Of a stretch of DNA of 10,574 nt, positions 1 to 7,191 are shown piece after piece. Numbering within the stretch: the first letter of the stretch is position 1; each line of letters opens with the position of its first letter. The notes beneath the pieces are model-generated. The model was not told the DNA's origin, did no database searches, and saw only the letters and a program-made list of their open reading frames with translations. The translations under genes and the position numbers were made by a program. This DNA comes from Bacillota bacterium. Lineage in GTDB: Bacteria > Bacillota > Clostridia > Lachnospirales > Lachnospiraceae. The stretch lies in the NCBI GenBank assembly GCA_023414985.1, contig JAEZLY010000286.1:1-10574 (forward strand), read 5' to 3'.

Positions 1-804
1 CCCTTAAAGCATGAAACTACGTATGTCAGCGAAAAGACCGGGCTGAGAATCGAAGTGCATGTGGACCTTTTCGATCCTGTAATCGGATTGTTCCGCGAGA
101 TGAATGATAAGTTTAGGGACGCCTTTGAGCATTGCATTGAGAATGTCATTGACGGTATTACGCTACATACTTTGTCCGTAAATGATCATTGTCTGTTTCT
201 TATGTTGCATTGTGTAAAGCACTTCATGAACATAGGGTTTGGAATAAGACAGGTTTGTGACCTGACTGTATTCTGTAATACCTATGGGAGAGACATTGAT
301 TTTCAATGGGTCTGGCAGCAGGTATCAGACCTTGGATACGGGGTTTTTATGCTGAATTTATTGAAGATCGGCAGCAGTTATCTGGGACTGAAGGAGGAAA
401 ATATCTCCTATCCTCCCTTCTTTACAGGAAGGGATATCCATATGGAAGCACTGCTGAAGGATATATTACAATCAGGGATCTTCGGTAAACACAGTGAAGA
501 TCAGACCAGGACGTGCTCCTTAACCTTACAGGCAGTGATGGCTGACAGAAGGCATCACCAAATAAATTTTAGTAACTATCGATTGATAAGAACTATTTTC
601 CCGGGACGGGAATACATGGATAATAATTATTGCTACAGCAGAAAAAGTCCTTTTTTACTGCCTGTAGCATGGCTGCACCGGATAGTTGCTTATGTGGTTC
701 TTGTAAAAAATCCGGGACAGATCTTCCGTAAAGCAGGCCGCAGTATTGCTATCGGAAGAAAGCGTATAGAGCTTCTTGAGGAGTATAAGATCATTGGAAT
801 ATAG
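1..804 (+). CDS. Nucleotidyltransferase-family protein (NTP_transf_5-like), 5' end missing
   Basis: The reading frame is open from the first base of the window (PLKHETTYVSEKTG...) to TAG at 802-804, so 267 residues of a longer protein are visible. The GTG at 55 is an internal Val codon. The pattern resembles the uncharacterised nucleotidyltransferase family PF14907, which is common in exopolysaccharide operons. Supporting features are a beta-strand 'IEVHVDLFD' in the place of the family's 'DLHW' motif, then a helical 'DHCLFLMLHCVKHF' stretch and 'GFGIRQVCDL', which match the family's His-rich core and R..CDl segment. No transmembrane segment is seen. It lies 34 bp upstream of the phosphatase gene in the same direction, so it is probably co-transcribed with it. 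Its substrate is unknown; transfer of a nucleotidyl group to a sugar or protein is only implied by the fold family. The family call is from memory of motif layout, and the catalytic N-terminal part is outside the window. Confidence 0.7.
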   Translation, partial: PLKHETTYVSEKTGLRIEVHVDLFDPVIGLFREMNDKFRDAFEHCIENVIDGITLHTLSVNDHCLFLMLHCVKHFMNIGFGIRQVCDLTVFCNTYGRDIDFQWVWQQVSDLGYGVFMLNLLKIGSSYLGLKEENISYPPFFTGRDIHMEALLKDILQSGIFGKHSEDQTRTCSLTLQAVMADRRHHQINFSNYRLIRTIFPGREYMDNNYCYSRKSPFLLPVAWLHRIVAYVVLVKNPGQIFRKAGRSIAIGRKRIELLEEYKIIGI

Positions 805-838
805 AAGTTACATTTCCTGAGGAAAAGGCGGTGAGCTG

Positions 839-1588
839 ATGATTGATATCCATTCCCATATCCTTCCCGGTATGGATGACGGTGCAGATACGATGGAAGC
901 TTCTCTTTTCATGGCGGAATTAGCTGTTAACAGCGGAGTAGATCAGATGATTGTAACGCCTCACTGCAATGTGGAGGGTATCTTTGAAAATTATTATGAT
1001 GAGACTTTCCTTACCTGTTATCAGGAATTTGAATGTGCAGTTCAACGGAGTAAGCTGCCTCTGACTGTATGGCCCGGGATGGAAGTCTATGCAACTGATG
1101 AGGTACCGGAACTTTTGAGACAAGGGAAATTAATTTCACTCAACCATTCGCGGTACTTTTTGATAGAGTTTAATTTTTACGAAGATACAGATTTTATTGA
1201 AGCTCTACTATGGGAGATATTGAAGACGGGATATCACCCAATTGTAGCACATCCTGAGCGCTATCCGCTGGTCCAGAGGCATCCGGAGCTGGTGTGTGGC
1301 TGGTTGGAAGCAGGCGCTTCTGTTCAGGTGAATAAAGGAAGTGTATTAGGGAGCTTCGGTAATCGGGCCAGAGATACTGCAATGGAGCTTTTAGAACACC
1401 ATTTGGTTGCGGTAATTGCGAGTGATGCCCATAGCCCCTATAGGCGTACAACTGATTTATCGGAGGTATATCAGCAGGTTCAAAGGTTTTATGGCTTCAG
1501 ATATGCACAGATCTTATTTAATGAAAACCCAAGAAGAATAGTTCATAATTTGGATTTACTGCATTTGCAGATTCCTTCGATATTATGA
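839..1588 (+). CDS. cpsB: CpsB/CapC-type PHP-domain protein-tyrosine phosphatase
   Basis: This 249-residue protein has the usual length of the CpsB/YwqE family of manganese-dependent tyrosine phosphatases (PHP superfamily), which dephosphorylate bacterial tyrosine kinases of capsule operons. The metal-binding motifs are all present in order: DIHSH at residues 3-7 followed by LPGMDDGA (9-16), TPH at 40-42, E82 in PGMEVYA, E110 in FLIEF, HPER at 138-141, and SDAHS at 195-199. The protein is cytosolic, with no signal peptide. The start is ATG 839, preceded by AGGCGGTG (826-833). The two tyrosine kinases encoded further down the same operon are its obvious substrates, through their C-terminal tyrosine clusters. 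No catalytic residue appears lost. A histidinol-phosphatase-type PHP protein is the only realistic alternative, and the LPGMDDGA signature and context argue against it. Confidence 0.93.
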   Translation: MIDIHSHILPGMDDGADTMEASLFMAELAVNSGVDQMIVTPHCNVEGIFENYYDETFLTCYQEFECAVQRSKLPLTVWPGMEVYATDEVPELLRQGKLISLNHSRYFLIEFNFYEDTDFIEALLWEILKTGYHPIVAHPERYPLVQRHPELVCGWLEAGASVQVNKGSVLGSFGNRARDTAMELLEHHLVAVIASDAHSPYRRTTDLSEVYQQVQRFYGFRYAQILFNENPRRIVHNLDLLHLQIPSIL

Positions 1589-1622
1589 GTGGTAGCTTCA
1601 AAAGAAAGGGATAGGAAAGATT

Positions 1623-2510
1623 ATGAAGATATTAAGAATTGCCGGATTATCTTTGTTCCTGCTGTCGGCCGTCATGTATGCTGGATATCGTGGATATGAG
1701 GGCAGCCATAACGATAATATTGCACCGTTCATTGAATATGATGAGGAGTGTATCAGTGCCAGCGTTAAGGTGACAAAGGAAGAATTACTCCGGGATGTCA
1801 ATGCATTCGATGCAAAGGACGGGGATGTGACCCACTCTCTTCTGATTGAATCTATCTCTGACTTTATCGGACAGAAAGAAAGAATTATAACCTATGCCGC
1901 CTTTGATTCCGGTAATAATGTCGCCAAACGCCAGAGGAAGCTTGTCTATACGGATTACCTTCCACCCAGATTCTCGCTGTCAAAACCGTTGCGTTTTGTC
2001 CAGGGTGAAACAGACCATCTGTTGGATAATCTGAAAGCCTACGACTGTATTGACGGGGATCTGTCAGAAAGCATTAAATATGACGAGCCTGATTATGATT
2101 TTGGTTCCATACAGGGTACTTATACCATTGAGTTCAGGGTAACGAACAGTGCAGGAGATACTTCCTTTCTGCCTGTGGAAGTGGACTTCTATAATCCTGT
2201 CTATAATGAAGTGAAATATGCTCCGGAGATCCTGCTGAAGGATTATCTGGTTTACCTTAAGGAAGGGGGTTCCTTTGACCCATCCCTCTATCTAAAGAGT
2301 GTGACCATTGATAAGAAGGACTACAGCTTTCGCGAAGACAGCAATACCGGGTACGGTTCGTCTTATGGAGATACCATATCAAAGAAAAGCATACTGATGA
2401 AATCTGATGTTAATACAAGGAAACCTGGAATTTATCAAGTAGAGTATTCCATGCAGGCACAAAACGGTTATACAGGGACAACAAAGCTGCTTGTATTAGT
2501 GGAAGAATAG
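1623..2510 (+). CDS. Membrane-anchored protein with three Ig-like (DUF5011-style) modules, function unknown
   Basis: The protein has 295 residues. Residues 3-22 are a hydrophobic segment after MKILR, with no lipobox cysteine, so it is either an uncleaved N-terminal anchor or a signal peptide; the rest should lie outside the membrane. The exported part reads as three similar beta-sandwich modules of about 80-95 residues. The first two carry the same signature: FDAKDGDVT (62-70) and YDCIDGDLS (140-148). Each is followed by a strand ending in a 'YAAFDSGNN' or 'FRVTNSAGD' turn, as in DUF5011/HYR-like bacterial Ig domains. The third (about 198-295) keeps 'PEILLKDYLVYL' at its start and 'KPGIYQVEYSMQAQNGYTG' near its end but has lost the DGD turn. 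A purine-rich site (AGGAAAG) precedes ATG 1623, and the stop is 10 bp before the next gene. Its place between phosphatase and kinases suggests a role in polymer assembly or export; this is inference. Confidence 0.75.
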   Translation: MKILRIAGLSLFLLSAVMYAGYRGYEGSHNDNIAPFIEYDEECISASVKVTKEELLRDVNAFDAKDGDVTHSLLIESISDFIGQKERIITYAAFDSGNNVAKRQRKLVYTDYLPPRFSLSKPLRFVQGETDHLLDNLKAYDCIDGDLSESIKYDEPDYDFGSIQGTYTIEFRVTNSAGDTSFLPVEVDFYNPVYNEVKYAPEILLKDYLVYLKEGGSFDPSLYLKSVTIDKKDYSFREDSNTGYGSSYGDTISKKSILMKSDVNTRKPGIYQVEYSMQAQNGYTGTTKLLVLVEE

Positions 2511-2520
2511 GAGAACTTAA

Positions 2521-3966
2521 ATGTCTGGGATAGAAATGAATGTACATGATGGGGAACTTCGATTGGATATTTACGATGTGATACGCGATTTAATAAAGGA
2601 CTGGTGGCTTATTTTACTATTCGGACTGACAGCGGCTCTGTGTGCTTATATCATATCGGATTTGTTCTATACACCTGCCTATGTTGCAAGAGCCACTTTT
2701 GCGGTTACCTCCAGAGGTTCAAATAATACCTATGATAATCTGGCTGCTGCGAATACGGTTGCCAGCAGTTTAACAAACATTTTTGATGGAGATTTAATTA
2801 AAAAGCGTGTTGCAATGGACATCGGAAGTGAAAAAATACCGGACTATATCTCTGCTGAAATTATACCGGAGACTAATTTGATTGTCCTTACGGTTTCGGC
2901 ACCTAATCCGGAGATAGCCTACAGGATTATCATTTCTATTATGGAGAACTATACCTCCGTGACCAGCCACCTATATCAGAATGCAATACTGGATGTTCTT
3001 GAGATGCCCGCGATACCGGTATATCCTGATAATCCCCAGGACCAAAATTATATTATGAAGCTGGCTTTTCTGATTGGTATAGCTATGATGACACTGGCTC
3101 TGGCAGCACTATCCGTAATGAGAGATAATATTAAAAATGAGAAAGAAGTAACCAGAAAGCTGGATACAAAGCTCTTCGGGGTAATTTATCATGAGAGGAT
3201 GTACAAAACTCTTCAATCCTTGCTTAGAAGGAAAAAGAAAGGGATTTTAATTACAAGTCCGACGGTAAGCTTTTCTTTTGTGGAAAATTTGAAAAAGATA
3301 CGTAGTAAATTTGAATATAAGGCTGCATTGAAATCCCATAATGTTTTACTGATTACAAGCGTTCTTGAAAATGAAGGAAAATCGACGGTGGCAGTAAATC
3401 TTGCGTTGGCCTTGGCTCAGAAATCAAAAAAAGTGCTTTTGGTGGATGCGGATTTCTACAGACCCTCTTTATATAGAATACTGCAGAAAGACATTCCGGA
3501 ACAACAGGAGTTAGGAGACTATTTAGGTAAGAAGAGTGATCTGAAAGACGTACTCATGGTGGACGAGAACTCCGGTATATTTCTGCTGATCGGAAGCAGG
3601 CAGTACGATAACTCGTCCGGCCTGATTACCGGAACCTCCTTTTCTGAGATGATAGAAATTCAGAAAAAAGTGATGGATTATGTAATCATCGATTCACCTC
3701 CAATTTCTGTATCTGCCGATACGGAGTTGTTGGCAGATATGGCAGATGCTACTCTTTTAGTGGTAAGGCAAAGCTATGCCAGGACAAAGCATATTAATGA
3801 TGCAATCGATGTTCTGTCTGGTACTAAGACAGAACTGCTTGGTTGTATTTATAATAATGTGCATCAAGGCTTCCTGACTCAAAAGGCAGGCTATGGCAGT
3901 AAATATTCCTATAAGAGCTATTACGGATACTATAGTGCAGACACCGCATACCACAGCCAATCATAA
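2521..3966 (+). CDS. Wzz-type chain-length regulator fused to a bacterial tyrosine kinase (copy 1)
   Basis: This 481-residue inner-membrane protein is of the Wzc/BY-kinase class, which controls exopolysaccharide chain length and export. Residues 1-27 are cytosolic. TM1 lies at about 28-49, an external Wzz-like domain at 50-178 ends in a Pro-rich stretch (MPAIPVYPDNPQ, 162-173), and TM2 lies at about 179-200. A cytosolic P-loop kinase domain follows (about 240-450). Walker A is ENEGKST (283-289), where the usual glycine of (P)GEGKST is Asn. Walker A' is LLVDADFYRP (306-315) and Walker B is YVIIDSPP (387-394). The tail holds eight tyrosines between 458 and 477 (GYGSKYSYKSYYGYY...Y), the expected autophosphorylation cluster. 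ATG 2521 is preceded by AGGAG that overlaps the upstream stop codon, so the two genes are likely translationally linked. Such single-chain fusions are typical of Gram-negatives, whereas many Firmicutes split adaptor and kinase. Confidence 0.9.
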   Translation: MSGIEMNVHDGELRLDIYDVIRDLIKDWWLILLFGLTAALCAYIISDLFYTPAYVARATFAVTSRGSNNTYDNLAAANTVASSLTNIFDGDLIKKRVAMDIGSEKIPDYISAEIIPETNLIVLTVSAPNPEIAYRIIISIMENYTSVTSHLYQNAILDVLEMPAIPVYPDNPQDQNYIMKLAFLIGIAMMTLALAALSVMRDNIKNEKEVTRKLDTKLFGVIYHERMYKTLQSLLRRKKKGILITSPTVSFSFVENLKKIRSKFEYKAALKSHNVLLITSVLENEGKSTVAVNLALALAQKSKKVLLVDADFYRPSLYRILQKDIPEQQELGDYLGKKSDLKDVLMVDENSGIFLLIGSRQYDNSSGLITGTSFSEMIEIQKKVMDYVIIDSPPISVSADTELLADMADATLLVVRQSYARTKHINDAIDVLSGTKTELLGCIYNNVHQGFLTQKAGYGSKYSYKSYYGYYSADTAYHSQS

Positions 3967-3992
3967 TTCAGACATTGAAATGGAGATAAAAA

Positions 3993-5477
3993 ATGAGTGA
4001 GTACGAATTAAAGAAGGATGAAACAGAGTATGTAATAGATATTTCCTCATTAATTACTGAATTATGGAAGGGAATCAAGAGCTTCGGATGGATTGTACTT
4101 GTATTGGCAGTAATATCGGCAGGTATCGGCTGCTTATTATCATACCGTAGCTTCAGTCCCTATTATACTGCAGCCACCACTTTTACAGTTAATTTGAAGG
4201 AAGCTTCCGATGGAAGCATTTATGAGGATAATTTACGGGCATCACAGATGTCAAAAACCTTTCCCTATATCATAGACAGCGGTGTATTAAAAAATAGAAT
4301 CGCTGATGATCTGGGGCTCCCTGAAATTACTGAGATGATTACCGCAGAAAATGTCGAGAATACCAATCTTTTCACGATCAAGGTAACCTCCTATGATGCG
4401 GAACAAGCATATCATGTCCTGCAATCCGTTGTGAAAAACTATCCTGAAATTGCGGAAACCGTTGTAGGAGGTACAGAGATGGATGTCCTGGATGAAACAG
4501 GAATTCCTGAAAAGCCTACAAATTCCTTGGATTTTGGTGAAAGTACAATGACAGGAGCATTATCAGGCGCAGGAGTCGGTTTTCTTATTATTCTGATTTA
4601 TGCATTGACCAGAAATACGATTCACAAGATAGAAGATCTGGAGAAAATATCCAACATTAAGCATCTGGGTAGCCTACCGGTTGTTGTTTTTAAAAAAAGA
4701 GGCAGGAAGCAGGACAGAATCATCGATATCAGGAATGATAAGCTGCCATATTCCTACCGGGAAGAAATGATTAAGATCAGGTCCAGAGTGGAAAAAGCAG
4801 CAAGTGCAAAAGCAATAAAAGCCATAATTGCTACCAGTGCAGTTCCGGGAGAGGGGAAAAGTACCTTTGCCTTTAATTTAGCATTATCTCTCGCAGAGGA
4901 GAATAAAAAGGTGGTACTGGTGGATTGCGACTTCCGCCGTCCAACCTTACGAAACCTGCTTCCGGTTCCTGAAGACTCCAAGGGCATTGAGGAGCTGCTA
5001 AATGGAGATGCGACACAGGAGGAAGCAGTTCGTTATTATGGTACCTTGGGATTTCACGCGCTAGTCTGTAATCGGCCGATGAAAAACTCTTCTGAAATCA
5101 TTGATACGGCAAATATGCATAAAATTTTGGAAGGGCTAAAGGAGTGGGCAGATTATATCATTTTGGATACTGCACCCTCCGCAATTCTTTCCGATACCTG
5201 TGATCTGGCTAAACTGGCTGACGGAATAATTTTTATCGTGAAACAAAACTATTCTAAGGCAGATCATGTACTTGAAGGGCTGGAGCATTTATCCGAGGGC
5301 AGCGATGCAGAGATGCTCGGGTGTGTATTGAATTGTGTCAAAACCGGATTGAATGGATACGGGTACGGTTATGGTTATGGTCACGGGTATTACCACGGCA
5401 AATACGGCAGCTACGGTTACGGAAATCGCCATAGGCGTACCAAGAAAGGCGGTGAACTGATCACCAATGAGGAGTAA
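3993..5477 (+). CDS. Wzz-type chain-length regulator fused to a bacterial tyrosine kinase (copy 2)
   Basis: This second, diverged fusion has 494 residues. TM1 is at about 31-51, the external Wzz-like domain at about 52-183 includes 'TGIPEKPTN' (169-177), and TM2 is at about 185-206. The cytosolic kinase has a canonical Walker A PGEGKST (285-291), Walker A' VVLVDCDFRRP (307-317) and Walker B YIILDTAPS (388-396). The C-terminal tail is built from Gly-Tyr repeats with nine tyrosines at 456-476 (GYGYGYGYGHGYYHGKYGSY...), then a basic HRRTKK stretch. The predicted role is the same as copy 1: ATP-driven autophosphorylation on the tail, cycling with the CpsB-like phosphatase to govern polymer length. 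It starts at ATG 3993 with GGAG at 3982-3985, 26 bp after copy 1. Its 3' end overlaps the next gene by 11 bp. The two kinases differ clearly in sequence, so this is an old duplication or two independent acquisitions. Confidence 0.92.
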   Translation: MSEYELKKDETEYVIDISSLITELWKGIKSFGWIVLVLAVISAGIGCLLSYRSFSPYYTAATTFTVNLKEASDGSIYEDNLRASQMSKTFPYIIDSGVLKNRIADDLGLPEITEMITAENVENTNLFTIKVTSYDAEQAYHVLQSVVKNYPEIAETVVGGTEMDVLDETGIPEKPTNSLDFGESTMTGALSGAGVGFLIILIYALTRNTIHKIEDLEKISNIKHLGSLPVVVFKKRGRKQDRIIDIRNDKLPYSYREEMIKIRSRVEKAASAKAIKAIIATSAVPGEGKSTFAFNLALSLAEENKKVVLVDCDFRRPTLRNLLPVPEDSKGIEELLNGDATQEEAVRYYGTLGFHALVCNRPMKNSSEIIDTANMHKILEGLKEWADYIILDTAPSAILSDTCDLAKLADGIIFIVKQNYSKADHVLEGLEHLSEGSDAEMLGCVLNCVKTGLNGYGYGYGYGHGYYHGKYGSYGYGNRHRRTKKGGELITNEE

Positions 5478-6672
5478 AGAAACAAAAAAGTCTACAGACA
5501 GTACCATATATTTTGATGATACGGCTGCCTTACAGCGGGACCATCTGCTGCGGAAGAAGAGAAAAGGAATGGTTCTCCTATTGCTGCTGTTGGCTTCCGT
5601 ACTTTTGGCAGCCGCCTTCTTTGCGATACATAGCTATATCCATAAAATGAATATACGACCGGCTTCCTCAGACATGGGGCTGCGGCTCGAGGAGTCTTCG
5701 GGTCAACAGTGGGACGATAGATCAGAGGCCGAGGCGACTGCTGAAGACGCGGAAATAAATTCCGAGAAGGAAGAAAACAATCTGCCGGATTCCTCCCAGG
5801 ATCAAATCGATGACATGGAAGAGGAGATCCGCACGAATATGGAAAAGGACAGTAAGTCCATTGTGTATGATAAAAATGTTTTTAATATCCTTCTGATCGG
5901 AAGCGATTCGAGAAAATCCGGCGGTTCCGGGCGTTCAGATACCATGTTACTGGTTTCAATCAATAAGAAGAATAAAAAAATTGTCGTAACCTCTCTACTC
6001 AGGGATATTTACCTGCAGATTCCCGGGAAAAGCAACAATCGACTGAACGCAGCCTATGCCTTCGGCGGTGCGGATTTACTGCTTTCTACTATAGAACAGA
6101 ATTTCAAGGTTCCGGTGGAGCGGTATGCTTCCATTGATTTTTATGCATTTATTGATATTGTGGATGCTGTCGGAGGAATCACACTGGATGTTGGTGAGAA
6201 GGATGTGCCGGTAATAAATAAGTTTATCACTGAGATAAACAAGTTGACCGGGCAAGAGGAGAAGATGGATCATCTTACCGTACCGGGTACCTTGCTGCTG
6301 AACGGAAAACAGGCGTTGGGATATGTTCGAAACCGCAATGTCGGAAATGCAGACTTTGACAGAACGGCCAGACAAAGAAAAGCGCTGGAACAGATAGTCG
6401 ATAAGGTAAAGAAACTTAATCTGCTTGAAATGAAAGAACTGCTGGATGTCATACTACCGCAGGTCACGACGAATCTCTCGGAAGGTGAGATTTTTTCTCT
6501 TATATTAGCACTACCGTCCTACATGAGCTATGACACTCAGCAATGGTCCATTCCGGAAGCAAATTCGTACACAGCATTGAGAATTCGCGGGATGGCTGTA
6601 CTGGGGATTGATTTTGATGAAAATGTGGATGCTCTTCATAAAAAATTGTATCAGGACAATTCTTCCCCTTGA
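5467..6672 (+). CDS. LytR-CpsA-Psr (LCP) family glycopolymer transferase
   Basis: This 401-residue type II membrane protein has a basic cytosolic N-terminus (1-34, KKRKG before the membrane), TM at about 35-55, an acidic Glu/Asp-rich external linker (about 75-130), then the LCP domain (about 138-315). Characteristic motifs are present: NILLIGSDSR (140-149), GRSDTMLLVSIN (155-166), SLLRDIYLQIPG (176-187), NRLNAAYAFGG (191-201), a DFYAFIDIVDAVGGI segment (224-238), and YVRNRN with DFDRTARQRKAL (286-306), which include the conserved Arg and Asp residues that bind the pyrophosphate lipid substrate. The family transfers undecaprenyl-linked glycopolymers to peptidoglycan, so here it would anchor the polysaccharide made by the operon. 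ATG 5467 is inside the kinase gene. The only Shine-Dalgarno-like sequence, AGGCGGTGA (5447-5455), is rather far from the ATG, so translation is probably coupled to termination of the upstream gene. Confidence 0.92.
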   Translation: MRSKETKKSTDSTIYFDDTAALQRDHLLRKKRKGMVLLLLLLASVLLAAAFFAIHSYIHKMNIRPASSDMGLRLEESSGQQWDDRSEAEATAEDAEINSEKEENNLPDSSQDQIDDMEEEIRTNMEKDSKSIVYDKNVFNILLIGSDSRKSGGSGRSDTMLLVSINKKNKKIVVTSLLRDIYLQIPGKSNNRLNAAYAFGGADLLLSTIEQNFKVPVERYASIDFYAFIDIVDAVGGITLDVGEKDVPVINKFITEINKLTGQEEKMDHLTVPGTLLLNGKQALGYVRNRNVGNADFDRTARQRKALEQIVDKVKKLNLLEMKELLDVILPQVTTNLSEGEIFSLILALPSYMSYDTQQWSIPEANSYTALRIRGMAVLGIDFDENVDALHKKLYQDNSSP

Positions 6673-6697
6673 TTAATTCCGGGATCATACTTATAAT
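6669..6697 (+). promoter_or_regulatory. Sigma-70/SigA-type promoter for ridA
   Basis: TTGATT (6669-6674) and a perfect TATAAT (6692-6697) are separated by exactly 17 bp. The -35 box overlaps the last codons and TGA of the LCP gene (6670-6672). The predicted start is near 6704, giving a short leader of about 25 nt before ATG 6729. It would let ridA be expressed independently of the polysaccharide operon. Confidence 0.75.
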
Positions 6698-6716
6698 GAA
6701 AAGAAAACTGAAGACC

Positions 6717-6722
6717 GGAGGG
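6717..6722 (+). promoter_or_regulatory. Ribosome binding site that fixes the ridA start
   Basis: GGAGGG lies 6 nt before ATG 6729. It selects this ATG over the in-frame TTG at 6669 and ATG at 6696. Both of those fall in the promoter, have no comparable site, and would add residues that are not part of the RidA family. Confidence 0.85.
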
Positions 6723-6728
6723 TATCAT

Positions 6729-7103
6729 ATGTTTAAAGTAATTCAGACCGATAAGGCTCCTGCTGCGATCGGACCTTATTCCCAGGCTTTAATCAGCGGT
6801 AATATGCTTTTTGCATCAGGACAGATTCCGCTGAATCCGGAAAACGGACAATTGGTGGAAGGGGATATCAAGGCACAGGCCACCCAGGTGATGAAGAATA
6901 TCTCTGCAATCCTCGAGGCAGCAGGTGCAACCTTTGAGAACGTAATCAAGACAACCTGCTTTTTAAAAGACATGGATGATTTTGCAGCTTTTAATGAGGT
7001 ATATGCTCAGTATTTTACCGGAAAGCCGGCAAGATCCTGCGTGGCAGCCGCGAAGCTTCCCAAAAATGTTGCCTGTGAGGTTGAAATCATTGCAATCCTT
7101 TAG
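6729..7103 (+). CDS. ridA: RidA family reactive intermediate/imine deaminase
   Basis: The 124-residue protein has the full length of RidA (YjgF/YER057c/UK114). The family hydrolyses reactive 2-aminoacrylate and related enamine/imine intermediates released by PLP enzymes, working as a cytosolic trimer. Family motifs are clear: IGPYSQA (14-20), FASGQIPLNPE (28-38), a central helix QATQVMKNISAILEAAGA (50-67), NVIKTTCFLKDMDDF (71-85), and the active-site PARSCVAAAKLPKNVACEVE (100-119). R102 is the key substrate-binding arginine and the acidic residue near the end is E118. It has its own promoter and ribosome binding site. It sits directly after the polysaccharide operon but has no obvious functional link to it. 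A terminator-like hairpin follows 57 bp after its stop. Confidence 0.95.
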   Translation: MFKVIQTDKAPAAIGPYSQALISGNMLFASGQIPLNPENGQLVEGDIKAQATQVMKNISAILEAAGATFENVIKTTCFLKDMDDFAAFNEVYAQYFTGKPARSCVAAAKLPKNVACEVEIIAIL

Positions 7104-7126
7104 GGAAAAATATTTTAAATAAGTGA

Positions 7127-7155
7127 TTGACATTATAAATTCTGTAAGATATAGT
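7127..7155 (+). promoter_or_regulatory. Strong SigA-type promoter for the chemoreceptor gene
   Basis: TTGACA (7127-7132, perfect) and TATAGT (7150-7155) are separated by 17 bp. The predicted start at about 7161-7162 coincides with the first base of the hairpin at 7161-7189. The leader to ATG 7224 would be about 62 nt. No sigma-28-type (flagellar) promoter pattern was noticed. Confidence 0.75.
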
Positions 7156-7160
7156 ATTAC

Positions 7161-7190
7161 AAAAGCAGCGAGGCATCCTCGCTGCTTTTT
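7161..7190 (+). terminator. Rho-independent terminator of ridA or 5' hairpin of the downstream transcript
   Basis: This is a perfect 13-bp inverted repeat: AAAAGCAGCGAGG (7161-7173), loop CAT, CCTCGCTGCTTTT (7177-7189), then one more T. For transcripts entering from ridA or the polysaccharide operon it has the form of an intrinsic terminator with a U-tract. It would also work in the reverse direction because of the A-tract on the left. For transcripts starting at the promoter just upstream, the same hairpin would be the extreme 5' end. Confidence 0.85.
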
Positions 7191-7191
7191 G

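Noticed and set aside
55..804. A GTG start at 55 for the first gene
   Set aside because: The frame is open all the way to base 1 and the codons before 55 fit the same protein family, so GTG 55 is an internal valine and the gene is cut by the window edge.
6669..7103. A longer RidA starting at TTG 6669
   Set aside because: The extra 20 residues are encoded by the promoter and leader; GGAGGG sits properly before ATG 6729 and RidA proteins begin there.
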